Shown here in pieces: positions 17,081 to 25,143 of a DNA stretch of 64,000 bases. This stretch comes from Aliivibrio sifiae (lineage in GTDB: Bacteria; Pseudomonadota; Gammaproteobacteria; Enterobacterales; Vibrionaceae): positions 32,842 to 96,841 of the forward strand of contig NZ_MSCP01000005.1 of assembly GCF_002954715.1 (NCBI RefSeq). Reading direction: 5' to 3'. Made by a program: the position numbers and the translations under genes. Each line of letters opens with the position of its first letter. The stretch's first letter is position 1. A model generated the notes under the pieces. That model saw only the letters and a list, made by a program, of their open reading frames with translations. It was not told the DNA's origin and did not search any database.

Positions 17081-17699
17081 GAGTAAATTAATTTTTTTAG
17101 TGCCATTGATGCTCTCTATCTTAGGTTGTACCCCCGAGCCATATACAGTTAAAGTTGGGTATACCAACGGTACGACTTCTGGTCGACATGGTACAGGAGA
17201 GATAATCGTTACAACGCTTTCTGGTGGAATGGTGAACTTTGCTATGGGGTCAATTGGCTCTTATCCGGGAGCGATGTCAACGGGGGGTAGAATGGATGCG
17301 CCAGCTCATATCGAGGGCGATTGGGCAAAAGGAAATCCAGGTTCTAACAGCGGATACATTTCCTATCATCGAATTTCAGCGGATATCCCTAAAGAGGCGG
17401 AAGCTAAAATGAAACTGATGGATAACTATTATCAAAATTTTGATAGAAATTACGGCTCGATGCAAGTGATTGTCGATGGGCCACGTATCAGAATTTTTTA
17501 TACTAAAGAATGTTTTAGTAAATTTGATGATTGTACTCCCAAGAAAGGAATAGATCCGAATGGTTGGATAATTAAGTCACCAAAGAATACAACGGATGTA
17601 GTTGTTCTCTTTGATGGTATTGGTGAGTCATCCAAGACGCCCTTCCCTAATACCGAATTTGTTGATTTAGATAAAAGAAGAGAGTTTTATAGTAATTAG
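17073..17699 (+). CDS. Lipoprotein, likely Tle1 immunity protein
   Basis: A 208-residue lipoprotein. The signal peptide ends in a lipobox (SILGC, Cys at about residue 19), so the mature protein is lipid-anchored and faces the periplasm. The body is Gly-rich (MSTGGRMDAPAHI, GNPGSNSGY), as in lipoproteins coded beside DUF2235 effectors, which block the lipase in the periplasm. The ATG overlaps the effector's end by 8 bp, which links the two in expression. Immunity is inferred from position and lipobox; no binding evidence. Confidence 0.75.
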   Translation: MNKSKLIFLVPLMLSILGCTPEPYTVKVGYTNGTTSGRHGTGEIIVTTLSGGMVNFAMGSIGSYPGAMSTGGRMDAPAHIEGDWAKGNPGSNSGYISYHRISADIPKEAEAKMKLMDNYYQNFDRNYGSMQVIVDGPRIRIFYTKECFSKFDDCTPKKGIDPNGWIIKSPKNTTDVVVLFDGIGESSKTPFPNTEFVDLDKRREFYSN

Positions 17700-17737
17700 G
17701 TTTTTGTACCTAAGATAGGTTGACGATTTTAAATTGG

Positions 17738-17770
17738 AAGCTAAGTGTACCAACATACTTAGCTTTTTTA
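17738..17770 (+). terminator. Terminator after effector-immunity pair
   Basis: AAGCTAAGT (17738-17746) pairs with ACTTAGCTT (17757-17765), then T residues. Confidence 0.85.
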
Positions 17771-18145
17771 TTGTCTGATTTACTGTATTCATTCTATATC
17801 GGGTTTGTTGCAAAAATATTCTTCAACATCAACTAAACACGAATTATGTCTAGCTCACTAGACTAAACATGATTTCAATCGTTTGAGTGATATTAAAAAG
17901 CACATAGCTCAAGTAATACATATCTTTCATCATAAAAAAGTTCTCCTTATCTATTGAATGGTAATTTCTTCTATAGTGGTCTTTAAAAAAAAACCTATAG
18001 TCAGGAGTAATTATTGTTCAAAAAGGTGTAGGTGTACTTTCATAAAAAAGGTAAAGCCTCTAAGCTATGTAAACAAGCAGAGCTCACCGAAAATTACAAG
18101 GCATATAAATACAATAATTAAAGGGGCTGTAATTAATCGTAAATA
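17771..18145. other. Gene-free stretch with IS6 end and endonuclease I 3' remnant
   Basis: GGGTTTGTTGCAAAAA near 17801-17817 equals the terminal repeat of the IS6-family elements elsewhere in the window, without a transposase beside it. From about 18069 to 18140 the sequence matches the last codons of the endonuclease I gene ending at 23636 (the shared part reads AAATACAAT, then CTGTAATTAATCG) with several changes. No intact gene here. Confidence 0.6.
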
Positions 18146-18222
18146 CGCCCCATGATACCTAAGTATCATGGGGCATTTTTATGTTATCACATTGGATATT
18201 CAACAGATAAGCCACAGTAATT
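18104..18222. repeat. Imperfect direct repeat, left copy
   Basis: About 119 bp that recurs at 23603-23720 with scattered changes. It includes the end of endonuclease I, the terminator hairpin and the 3' end of the zinc-ribbon gene. The two copies bracket the anti-restriction module. Confidence 0.75.
18146..18180. terminator. Terminator shared by converging units
   Basis: GCCCCATGATAC and GTATCATGGGGC pair over 12 bp around CTAA, followed by ATTTTT. It can end the minus-strand zinc-ribbon gene and anything from the left. Confidence 0.85.
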
Positions 18223-18339
18223 ACAATCAAAGCTTTCAGTACCAGCATCATGATTTTTATAAATAACACCATCATCTGTACCACAATGAGAGCAATGAAC
18301 CTCTTCTTGAATATCTTCTGAAATAGAAAGTATTGTCAT
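18187..18339 (-). CDS. Small zinc-ribbon protein
   Basis: A 50-residue protein with two Cys pairs, CSHCG (about 17-21) and CNYCG (about 39-43), which is a zinc ribbon. The ATG has TAGGAG 10-15 bases upstream, and a strong terminator follows the stop. Too short for many gene finders but well supported by signals on both sides. Such ribbons bind nucleic acid or partner proteins; its exact role is unknown. Its 3' end is duplicated near 23685-23720 without the rest of the gene. Confidence 0.7.
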   Translation of the reverse strand: MTILSISEDIQEEVHCSHCGTDDGVIYKNHDAGTESFDCNYCGLSVEYPM

Positions 18340-18420
18340 TTTGTGTTTCTCCTAAAACAATGAAAAGAAACACCCCAAAGGATATTCCTTGGGATAGTAA
18401 ACTTGGTGATAGTAACCATA

Positions 18421-19317
18421 TCATGCGGCTTTATCCGCATTATGATGGTCAACTAAATTTCGTAAAAATTGATGTGCTTTACTGGCTTGACTTGCTGCTT
18501 TGAAAATATAACGTTTGTCATCTTTCAATGCCGTCAACCAATTAGCGATATAAGATTCGTGTTGAACCTCACCCACAATTCCTAAATCCGCCATGAGAAA
18601 AACACTTCCCAATTCAGCGACTAACTCTTCAAACGCATAGTCTTTCGAGCCAAATGCATTGCAATTTTTACGCTCTAATCGGCTTTTATGCCCCGTCCAG
18701 TGAGTCAATTCATGCAATGTCGTCGCATAAGCATCTTCTGTGGTCGAGAACCGATGTAAATCAGGTATCACTATCTCATCCGTGGATGGGCGATAGAATG
18801 CGCGTTGTCCGTTATAAACGATACTTGCGCCAGTTGCATTGAGGAAGTATTCAACGTACTCCAATGAGCGAACTGGCACCTCATCATCAATTGCCACAAC
18901 AGGACAATACATTGACTCAGGTAGCCCGTCTATTTGGTCAATATTAAATACACTGTATGTTTTTAACATTGCATAACGTTCAACTTCATCAGTTCCCTTA
19001 TCTGTTTTTTCAATCATATTGTAAAAAAAGATATGAGTTCCTTTTTCCCCTTTGCGAACTTGCCCGCCTTTTTCTTTTGCTTGCTTGAAGGTCATCCAAG
19101 ACGAAGAAGAAAAGCTTTGCATGGTTGCACTCATCCATAGCAGCATAATATTCATGCCATTATAAAGTGCTCCCGTACTTGCATTAGAGGGCATACCCGA
19201 TTGCTCTGTTTTATCCCAAGGGCAAACCCAAGGTTTAACTCCAGACTCAAGCGCTTCAATGATTTGATTAGTAATTTGTTGGTAAAAATCCGGTTTATTT
19301 TTGGTGTGCGTAGTCAT
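18421..19317 (-). CDS. ArdC-like antirestriction protein
   Basis: A 298-residue protein with an N-terminal ssDNA-binding ArdC domain (FYQQITNQIIEALESGVKPW; then NIMLLWM and KQAKEKGGQVRKGEKGT, the usual family pattern) and a C-terminal zincin-type metallopeptidase domain with HELTH at residues 202-206 and a downstream Glu region (FEELVAELGS). ArdC-type proteins enter or protect incoming plasmid DNA and counter host restriction. Shorter than primase-fused TraC relatives. Its AAAGG ribosome site is clear. Adjacent to ArdB/KlcA, giving a two-gene anti-restriction pair. Confidence 0.88.
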   Translation of the reverse strand: MTTHTKNKPDFYQQITNQIIEALESGVKPWVCPWDKTEQSGMPSNASTGALYNGMNIMLLWMSATMQSFSSSSWMTFKQAKEKGGQVRKGEKGTHIFFYNMIEKTDKGTDEVERYAMLKTYSVFNIDQIDGLPESMYCPVVAIDDEVPVRSLEYVEYFLNATGASIVYNGQRAFYRPSTDEIVIPDLHRFSTTEDAYATTLHELTHWTGHKSRLERKNCNAFGSKDYAFEELVAELGSVFLMADLGIVGEVQHESYIANWLTALKDDKRYIFKAASQASKAHQFLRNLVDHHNADKAA

Positions 19318-19373
19318 AAGACGTACCTTTCGTTAAATTAATCACAATGGAAAGAACCAATTTAACGGGCATC

Positions 19374-19390
19374 TGCCAATTAAATTGGCA
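19374..19390. promoter_or_regulatory. 17 bp palindrome between ardC and ardB
   Basis: TGCCAATT-A-AATTGGCA is a perfect dyad 57 bp before the ArdC start and could be an operator. Confidence 0.45.
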
Positions 19391-19454
19391 AATGTGGAAC
19401 GCGCTTTAAAACGCTAATGTCGTTGTTGAAATGGAAAAATAGTGGTGTTTTGCG

Positions 19455-19868
19455 TTAGTCAATAAACGTCAAAATAAACTCGGCGTCTTTATGCTCTAAC
19501 GCATAATCTCGTACTTGGTGATAAAGCGTGTACAAGCGTTCATTTTCTTCTTCATCGCCATTACGATGAGCAATCGCATTACGCTGGCTTAATGCCATAA
19601 GCGTAAGACAAAGACCATAAGCTTCAGAGGAAAACGTTACATCAGCATGACTATAAGTATTTATCGCTCTTACAGAGCCCTCAAGTTCAGGATATAAAAA
19701 CTTCCCGCCATTACTCAAAGATATAAATTGCCAATAAGCGCCTTGATAATTTTCAGAAAACATCTCAGCGAAACTAAACAACGTTGCCTCAAAACTTAAA
19801 AAATCTTTTGTGATTGATGGTAAAAATGCAAAGCGCTCCTTTACAGGAACAATTGAAGTAGTGAGCAT
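19455..19868 (-). CDS. ArdB/KlcA-family antirestriction protein
   Basis: A 137-residue protein of the ArdB/KlcA family. Diagnostic parts are RFAFLP near the start, ENYQGAYWQFISLSNGG in the middle and SSEAYGLCLTLMALSQ toward the end, all at the family spacing and total length. These proteins block type I restriction without binding DNA in vitro. I choose the ATG at 19868 because AAAGGTG precedes it; an in-frame start at 19916 adds 16 residues with no family match. It lies upstream of ardC in the same direction with a 137 bp gap holding a palindrome. Confidence 0.88.
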   Translation of the reverse strand: MLTTSIVPVKERFAFLPSITKDFLSFEATLFSFAEMFSENYQGAYWQFISLSNGGKFLYPELEGSVRAINTYSHADVTFSSEAYGLCLTLMALSQRNAIAHRNGDEEENERLYTLYHQVRDYALEHKDAEFILTFID

Positions 19869-20139
19869 AATGTCACCTTTATGATTGGTGGATTGATAAA
19901 CTGAGTTATCAATCATAGTCTGAGGGCTTGTATGCCACTCAAATTATGAGTGACACCTCGTCCAAAGACTGCAACGCGCGATGTGTTGCCCTTTTATTAT
20001 ATTAGAGTATATAAATTAGGCAATAAAAAGAATGACTGCCATCTACAGAAAAATATTGGTAAAAATAAGCTTATTAAAAGAGAGTAATTTATATCAATCG
20101 GTACAACTACTTACCTTTGCAATCACTCATATTCTCCCT

Positions 20140-20523
20140 TTAATAGAATTCGAAAAGCTGCTTGTGGCATTGATAATGATCATATGCTCCCATCACCAAC
20201 TCAGGAATAGAGCTCGCATCATCAATCATTGTTTTTTCTATTTGTTTTATTGACCAACCAAAGAAAAGAGGTGAGTCAGAAAAATCACTACCATCCCTCC
20301 ATTCCCCCTCAATCAACGTCCTACGTAAATCATTCGTGAAATGCCGAACTGAGCCCCGTCCATATGATCCCCAAATCGACTTATCATTATTTTCAGCCAT
20401 GAATTTCTCACAAACGTCCAATTGTGCAATTAAACATGGATGGCTCAAAGGCTGCTTAAAATTCTCGCGGACGTCTTTTATTGTGGCACGAAACCATTTG
20501 ATTTTTTCGACAGTCTCACTCAT
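20140..20523 (-). CDS. Hypothetical protein
   Basis: A 127-residue soluble protein with no recognised domain. It begins 2 bp after the winged-helix gene's stop, so the two form one transcript. Residues with possible structural weight include WGSYGRGSVRHF and two Trp residues near the middle. Function unknown. Confidence 0.55.
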   Translation of the reverse strand: MSETVEKIKWFRATIKDVRENFKQPLSHPCLIAQLDVCEKFMAENNDKSIWGSYGRGSVRHFTNDLRRTLIEGEWRDGSDFSDSPLFFGWSIKQIEKTMIDDASSIPELVMGAYDHYQCHKQLFEFY

Positions 20524-20525
20524 TT

Positions 20526-20816
20526 TTAGCCTTCCTGCTCGCCGAATATGACTTCAACAGCCTGTAGGTAATCTTCCGGCGTTTTGTTAGTAAGTAACTT
20601 TGCTTTGAATTTATCACCACGTACGTAGCATCTCAAACTCACATCATGGTGCATATTGTTAGGACACAACCCTCGATACTGAGTAAATAGAGAGCTAATT
20701 TTTTGACGACCTAAACCAAATGCGCGTATCACCTCTGTTGAGGTGATACGACCCTCGATGGATAACTTCGCATCTATAAATTTAAGCACCGTTTCGTCCA
20801 GTAATGCGCGTGACAT
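20526..20816 (-). CDS. Winged-helix protein like the N-terminus of BrxR/CapW
   Basis: A 96-residue protein. RITSTEVIRAFGLGRQKISSLF followed by YRGLCPNNMHHD and LRCYVRGDKF resembles the winged-helix plus linker of BrxR/CapW-type regulators, which guard defence loci, but the WYL ligand domain that normally follows is missing and the protein ends soon after. I use the ATG at 20816 because AGAGGTG precedes it. It may be a stand-alone repressor or a domain that has lost its sensor. It sits in a run of small regulator genes. Confidence 0.6.
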   Translation of the reverse strand: MSRALLDETVLKFIDAKLSIEGRITSTEVIRAFGLGRQKISSLFTQYRGLCPNNMHHDVSLRCYVRGDKFKAKLLTNKTPEDYLQAVEVIFGEQEG

Positions 20817-20838
20817 CTCGATCACCTCTTAATTTAAC

Positions 20839-21312
20839 CTAGCCAAATAAAATAATGTCTTGTTTGCATCGAGCAATCGCTTCATCAAGAGTCGCAAACA
20901 TTCCTAGAGTACTAGAGCGATCCCATGCGCCTCCAGTAAGACAACGGGACTCAAAACGTTTACCTGTTGGCCATGCTGTAAACCAACTTTCTTTACTCTG
21001 CTGCTGACTCTCATAGAACTCAGTTTCCGACTCAATTTCGAGTTCGATCCCAAACTTACCCATTCGCGTCACGTGATCTTGATAGGTTTCAAAGGTAAAC
21101 TCTTCAATATCAATGTATGGGCGCCCAAACCAGTGCTCTAACTCCAATGAATGGCGGTCTTCATTGGGTGTGCTATCAAAATCATCTCTTAACTTAGGTC
21201 CAATAAAATAGCCCTGTACTCTTTCGCAGGTTTGATTTTCTGGATAATACTCGGGTAAATAATCTGATATTTTATTCAGCTCTTCATACTCAGCGTGATC
21301 ATCAATTTTCAT
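20839..21312 (-). CDS. Hypothetical protein
   Basis: A 157-residue acidic soluble protein, unrecognised. The start at 21312 follows a strong GGGAGAGAGG site. The C-terminal 45 residues (WFTAWPTGKRFESRC, then a final DEAIARCK) look like a compact alpha/beta unit. It lies 20 bp downstream of the XRE-type gene. Function unknown. Confidence 0.55.
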   Translation of the reverse strand: MKIDDHAEYEELNKISDYLPEYYPENQTCERVQGYFIGPKLRDDFDSTPNEDRHSLELEHWFGRPYIDIEEFTFETYQDHVTRMGKFGIELEIESETEFYESQQQSKESWFTAWPTGKRFESRCLTGGAWDRSSTLGMFATLDEAIARCKQDIILFG

Positions 21313-21332
21313 ATGCCTCTCTCCCTTAATTG

Positions 21333-21686
21333 TCATATTAATCTATATTGCTCTGAAGCCTCAATTATTTCATCTAGAAAAATGACTTCTGCCGCTAATA
21401 ACATAAGCTTCCACGCACTGTAACTCATTGGTTGGTAATCTTTACTTTCAATATTCGCTTCCCAATGACTAACAGAAGCACACCCTTTCTTATTATAAGT
21501 TCGTCCTATTAACGCCCCAACTCGACTCTGTGAAAAACCAAGAATTTCCCGCAATGCCCTCACTTCTTCCGGTGTAGGTGGAACATAATTAGGATTAGTT
21601 ATTGGTAACGAACACGGACGGTTGCGAAACGCTTCTACGGTAACAGGGATGGCACTGATATAACGCACTTTTCTTTCACTCATCAT
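21333..21686 (-). CDS. XRE-like helix-turn-helix protein
   Basis: A 117-residue protein with a helix-turn-helix in the middle: TPEEVRALREILGFSQSRVG and then NKKGCASVSHWE, the XRE pattern in which a Gln-Ser turn is followed by the recognition helix and a conserved Trp-Glu. Plasmid genes of this kind often control copy number or neighbouring operons. It leads the minus-strand run toward 20140, so it may regulate that run. Confidence 0.7.
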   Translation of the reverse strand: MMSERKVRYISAIPVTVEAFRNRPCSLPITNPNYVPPTPEEVRALREILGFSQSRVGALIGRTYNKKGCASVSHWEANIESKDYQPMSYSAWKLMLLAAEVIFLDEIIEASEQYRLI

Positions 21687-21765
21687 TCACTCTCTATAAT
21701 CACATAAATAGGTTGCTTTGCAGCTCAATGATATTCAGTCGTCACTCCTGACGACTGAAATAAAA

Positions 21766-22212
21766 TTAAATCCATCCTCTTTTAGAGAAAGCGACACTTT
21801 CACCGCACCCAATAACAAAATGGTCGAGAACATTAACGTCGATTAATGCTAATGCATCCATTAATCGGGCGGTTATTTTTCGATCGGCTTGGCTTGGCTC
21901 TGCAATGCCAGAAGGGTGATTGTGTGCAAACATCACGGCCGCCGCATTATAATGCAATGCTAACTTAACGACTTCACGCGGATACACTGACGCGCTAGAA
22001 ATCGTACCAAAGCTATGCTCTACAAATTCAATTAACCGGTGCTGATTATCTAATAACAAAATAGCGAACACTTCATGCTCTTTATGCACCAATCGATTAG
22101 TACACAGCTCAATCGCTAAATCAGGAGAGGTTAACGCCGAAGTAGTACGGATCTTCGTTTCAATAATCTCAGCCGCTTGCGCAATAACTATTTTTTCATT
22201 TTCAGTAAACAT
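21766..22212 (-). CDS. RadC-like JAB/MPN-domain protein
   Basis: A 148-residue protein of the RadC family. The JAMM metal-binding motif is HNHPSGIAEPSQAD, with a Glu upstream (KEHEVFAILLLD). Chromosomal RadC is about 220 residues with an N-terminal helix-hairpin-helix; this version lacks most of it, which is usual for plasmid and island copies. Its function in cells is unsettled; links to recombination have been questioned. The start at 22212 has AGGA 9-12 bases upstream; an ATG at 22221 is too close to that site. Confidence 0.85.
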   Translation of the reverse strand: MFTENEKIVIAQAAEIIETKIRTTSALTSPDLAIELCTNRLVHKEHEVFAILLLDNQHRLIEFVEHSFGTISSASVYPREVVKLALHYNAAAVMFAHNHPSGIAEPSQADRKITARLMDALALIDVNVLDHFVIGCGESVAFSKRGWI

Positions 22213-22275
22213 AATTTTCATTCCTGATAATGGATCCCTTCATACCGCCAACCATCGGCAATATGAAATAATAAA

Positions 22276-22428
22276 TTAATATTCGTTTGTTAATAAAACA
22301 GGACAAATACGTTGACCTTCGCTCTGAGGAGATTCATTTTTGTTTGAGCCTGACAGTTCAAACGAGGATACGTTTGTTGCTTCTGTTTCTTTAGTGATTG
22401 TTGAGTGGCTAGTAGTTGAATGAGTCAT
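22276..22428 (-). CDS. Short Ser/Thr-rich peptide, tentative
   Basis: A 50-residue frame rich in Ser, Thr and Glu that starts MTHSTTSHST. AGGAAAA precedes the ATG, and it lies just upstream of the RadC-like gene in the same direction. No fold expected; it could be a leader or a chance frame. Confidence 0.3.
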   Translation of the reverse strand: MTHSTTSHSTITKETEATNVSSFELSGSNKNESPQSEGQRICPVLLTNEY

Positions 22429-22910
22429 GGCTATTTTCCTATGTTTTAGTGAATTTCATCTTCGAATCGCCTGACGGTTCGATTTCTTACCATCGTTCTA
22501 TTGGGCAAGGGCGCGTAGCGTTTATATACCCTTGACCAATAGGTTGTGGTGAGAAACGATTTACAGGAAGTAGTGATACGAATATGAAAAGACACACATA
22601 GGAAAAGAATGACTAATGAGACGACTAGCTGCGATTACAAGCACTTTAGAAAAAGAAGTGAAAGCCCCTGATTTTGATTTCGCTCTTTCTGTTGATTTTG
22701 CGATAGGTATTGTCTGACAGGAACGTAGCGGTCGTTTAAGCTTGCTTAAATACGACCTCACGTTATCGATAGGAGGAGCTTGCGACGGAAAGACTGTTAA
22801 ATCGCCCCATAAATCAGAATGGCTGTGTTTACTGCTCTTGCTGTTATGTTTATTTTAACTCTTAGGTTAGCCACATTAGACACTTTAAAATTCACAGACG
22901 AGAAGACACT
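22429..22910. other. Gene-poor stretch with a strong inverted repeat
   Basis: The only clear element is CTATTGGGCAAGGG (22498-22511) pairing with 22529-22542 at 13 of 14 positions around a 17-base loop. Short frames on either strand lack ribosome sites and composition. The last 60 bp lead into endonuclease I with GAGAAG before its ATG. Confidence 0.45.
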
Positions 22911-23636
22911 ATGAATAAAACCCTTCTTTTATCATCAACACTACTTATCTCTTTCCATGCATTAGCCGATGGAAACACAACAATTAGCTCTTTCAATAAA
23001 ACCAAAAAAACATTAGAAAAAAGTGTTTATTTCGATCATAGAACCACTATCTATTGTGATGCTAAATTCGATGCAAAGAAAAACATTACTCTACCGTCAG
23101 GGTTTGAATCAGATAAGCATGTAAAACGATCAAAACGCGTTGAATGGGAACACATTGTCCCAGCTGAAAACTTTGGACGAACTTTTTCAGAGTGGCGAGA
23201 AGGTAACAAAGCATGTGTAACAAGCAAAGGAAAGGAGTTTAAGGGTCGTCGTTGTGCAGAAAAAACAAACGACGAATACCGATTAATGCAATCTGATATG
23301 TACAACCTTTACCCTGCAATTGGTTCTGTTAATGCAATGAGAAGTAATTATAATTTCGCAATGCTGCCAAACGAACATTCAGATTTTGGTTCATGCGAAA
23401 TGAAAATTGATAATAAGAAAGCTGAACCACCCAAAAATGCACGTGGCCGTATCGCTCGTACCTATATGTATATGGAAAGCGCATACCCTCGCTATAAGAT
23501 GAGTAAATCACAAAGACAACTTATGAATGCATGGGACAAACAATACCCTGTTTCATCATGGGAATGTAAACGAGCTGAACGTATTGAAAAATCACAAGGC
23601 AATGTAAATACAATCATCAAAGAACGCTGTAATTAA
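22911..23636 (+). CDS. endA: Periplasmic endonuclease I
   Basis: A 241-residue exported nuclease. Signal peptide about 1-19 (ends HALA). The active-site region is RVEWEHIVPAENFG, with the catalytic His in EHIVPAE, and the family block VNAMRSNYNF and GRIARTYMYM later. It is a non-specific DNase in the periplasm of vibrios and can degrade incoming or extracellular DNA. Plasmid copies are known in Vibrionaceae. Length equals the chromosomal enzyme. A terminator follows at 23643. Confidence 0.92.
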   Translation: MNKTLLLSSTLLISFHALADGNTTISSFNKTKKTLEKSVYFDHRTTIYCDAKFDAKKNITLPSGFESDKHVKRSKRVEWEHIVPAENFGRTFSEWREGNKACVTSKGKEFKGRRCAEKTNDEYRLMQSDMYNLYPAIGSVNAMRSNYNFAMLPNEHSDFGSCEMKIDNKKAEPPKNARGRIARTYMYMESAYPRYKMSKSQRQLMNAWDKQYPVSSWECKRAERIEKSQGNVNTIIKERCN

Positions 23637-23720
23637 TCGTAAAAATGCCCCATGATACCTAAATATCATGAGGCATTTTTATGTTGTCACATTGGATGTT
23701 CAGCAAATAAGTCACTGTAA
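23603..23720. repeat. Imperfect direct repeat, right copy
   Basis: Partner of 18104-18222. It covers the 3' end of endonuclease I, the terminator and the orphan 3' end of a zinc-ribbon gene. Confidence 0.75.
23643..23678. terminator. Terminator after endA
   Basis: TGCCCCATGATA and TATCATGAGGCA form a 12-position stem with one mismatch around CCTAAA, followed by T residues. It is the counterpart of the hairpin at 18146. Confidence 0.75.
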
Positions 23721-23764
23721 CCGAAAAAGGGGAATACATTTACTCGATGTAACCTTTCTATTTT

Positions 23765-23789
23765 GTCAATGTTCAAGCTGAACATTGAC
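23765..23789. repeat. 25 bp palindrome, copy 1 (parS candidate)
   Basis: GTCAATGTTCA-AGC-TGAACATTGAC, perfect arms of 11 bases. Two more copies lie at 24021 and 24306. Palindromes just downstream of parB are the usual place for a centromere site in P1- and F-type systems. Confidence 0.6.
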
Positions 23790-24020
23790 AACAAAAGAAC
23801 GGCTTATAGAGTTAGTTTTCATCCAATACTTCCCAAATAATACGATCTAATTCAGTCTGGCCGCTTTCGACAATCTTCCAAAATCATATAAAAAATCGAG
23901 CCCTTTCATCATCAAACTCTGCTCATTTTGTTACTTTAATCTCTGCTTTTTCTTTCTTCTCTTCAGCTACTTTTAGTTCTAATTTGATGTCTAAAATTAA
24001 AAAACTTTTCATTTCATCAT
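23790..24020 (-). pseudogene. Decayed duplicate of the parB 3' end
   Basis: The sequence follows 24046-24305 closely (for example AGTTAG, CATCCAA, ACTTCCC, CGATCTAATTCAG in the same order), with indels that break the frame. It is a tandem duplication of the parB tail, bounded on each side by a copy of the 25 bp palindrome. Nothing here is translated as ParB. Confidence 0.8.
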
Positions 24021-24045
24021 GTCAATGTTCAGGCTGAACATTGAC
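24021..24045. repeat. 25 bp palindrome, copy 2 (parS candidate)
   Basis: GTCAATGTTCA-GGC-TGAACATTGAC with perfect 11-base arms, 25 bp beyond the parB stop codon. Best placed of the three for a partition site. Confidence 0.65.
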
Positions 24046-24069
24046 AACAATAGAACGGCTTAATGAGAG

Positions 24070-25143
24070 TTAGCTTTTATCCAACACTTCCCCAATCACA
24101 CGATCTAATTCAGCCTGGACCTCTTTCGACAATCGTCCAAACTCATATGAGAAATTCCGCCCCTTCACCTTCTTACGTGCGAACATCCCTTTAGCATCAA
24201 ATTCTGCCAATTTTGTTACTGCAACCTCTGCTTTTTCTTTCTTTGCTTCAGCTACTTTTAGCTCTGATTTGATGGCTGAAATTAATACATCTTTCGCTTC
24301 ATCATGGCAATGTTCAGGCTGAACATTGACAACTTTCTCCTCTATTTTTTCTATAAAAATAGATAATAATTTACCGTCTTCAGAGAAAGCGCTCATGATT
24401 TTACCAAGAACAGAATAGTCAGCATGAGAAAGCTCATTGACTACTGGAAACAGGGCAATAATACGCGCATCGATAGATGCGGCCTTTAAGGCCTTACTTA
24501 CTGCAGGGCGACTAATACCAACCATTTTAGCAATGTCTTCTTGGGTATATTCCCCGCTGTCCATTAACGCTTTACATTGAAGACCAATTTCACGTTGATT
24601 ATGCTCTTTTGCCGTCTGCAGTTGCTTGGCTAACGCTTTTGCATCTGCCATCGAAAGTTCGTCATTGGTGACAAGAATTCGAAACTCTTTAATGTGCCCC
24701 TCTTGAAGTAAAAACCATGCACGACGACGAGAGCCATCAAGCACATCTATCTTCCCATCAACTTGGCGACCAACGGCAGGGTAGAACTGTTGAAATTCAA
24801 GTGAGTTTAAATCCTCTAACGATTCTTTGGTTAAAAGAGATTGATCTCGACCATTCACATGAAAGCTAACAACGGTATCTTCTTTCACTTGAGCGTGTGA
24901 CAAGGTCACTTCATTAAATAATGCTTTAGCACCTGATGCCAATGTCCATTCAATTGATTGGCTTACCGACTCTAGTCCAAAATGCGAAGCTAGAAATGCA
25001 GTGGTGTTTTCACCGGCTTTTTCTAACTCAGAAGAAAGTTGTTTGGTTAGTGATTCTAGATTTGATTTTGCCGCGTTCTGTTGTGCTTGTTGTGCGCCAA
25101 CCGTATTACCTAGTGGGCTTTGATTGCCTCTTTTCTTAGCCAT
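24070..25143 (-). CDS. parB: ParB-family partition protein
   Basis: A 357-residue ParB/SopB-like protein. An N-terminal ParB-like nuclease-fold region has the arginine-rich patch DGSRRRAWFL (about 133-142); a helix-turn-helix follows with YTQEDIAKMVGISRPAVSKAL (about 205-225). The C-terminal third is charged and helical for dimer contacts. It binds the centromere and stimulates ParA. The ATG overlaps the parA stop region by 8 bp and has GGAGAA upstream. The 3' part of the gene contains a copy of the 25 bp palindrome coding for NVQPEHC. Confidence 0.92.
   Translation of the reverse strand: MAKKRGNQSPLGNTVGAQQAQQNAAKSNLESLTKQLSSELEKAGENTTAFLASHFGLESVSQSIEWTLASGAKALFNEVTLSHAQVKEDTVVSFHVNGRDQSLLTKESLEDLNSLEFQQFYPAVGRQVDGKIDVLDGSRRRAWFLLQEGHIKEFRILVTNDELSMADAKALAKQLQTAKEHNQREIGLQCKALMDSGEYTQEDIAKMVGISRPAVSKALKAASIDARIIALFPVVNELSHADYSVLGKIMSAFSEDGKLLSIFIEKIEEKVVNVQPEHCHDEAKDVLISAIKSELKVAEAKKEKAEVAVTKLAEFDAKGMFARKKVKGRNFSYEFGRLSKEVQAELDRVIGEVLDKS
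24306..24330. repeat. 25 bp palindrome, copy 3, inside parB
   Basis: Same dyad as copies 1 and 2 with one changed base in the left arm. It lies in the coding sequence of parB, 285 bp from copy 2. Confidence 0.6.

Noticed and set aside
22561..22761. 66-residue minus-strand frame
   Set aside because: Composition is not protein-like, it has no ribosome site, and it overlaps no conserved context.
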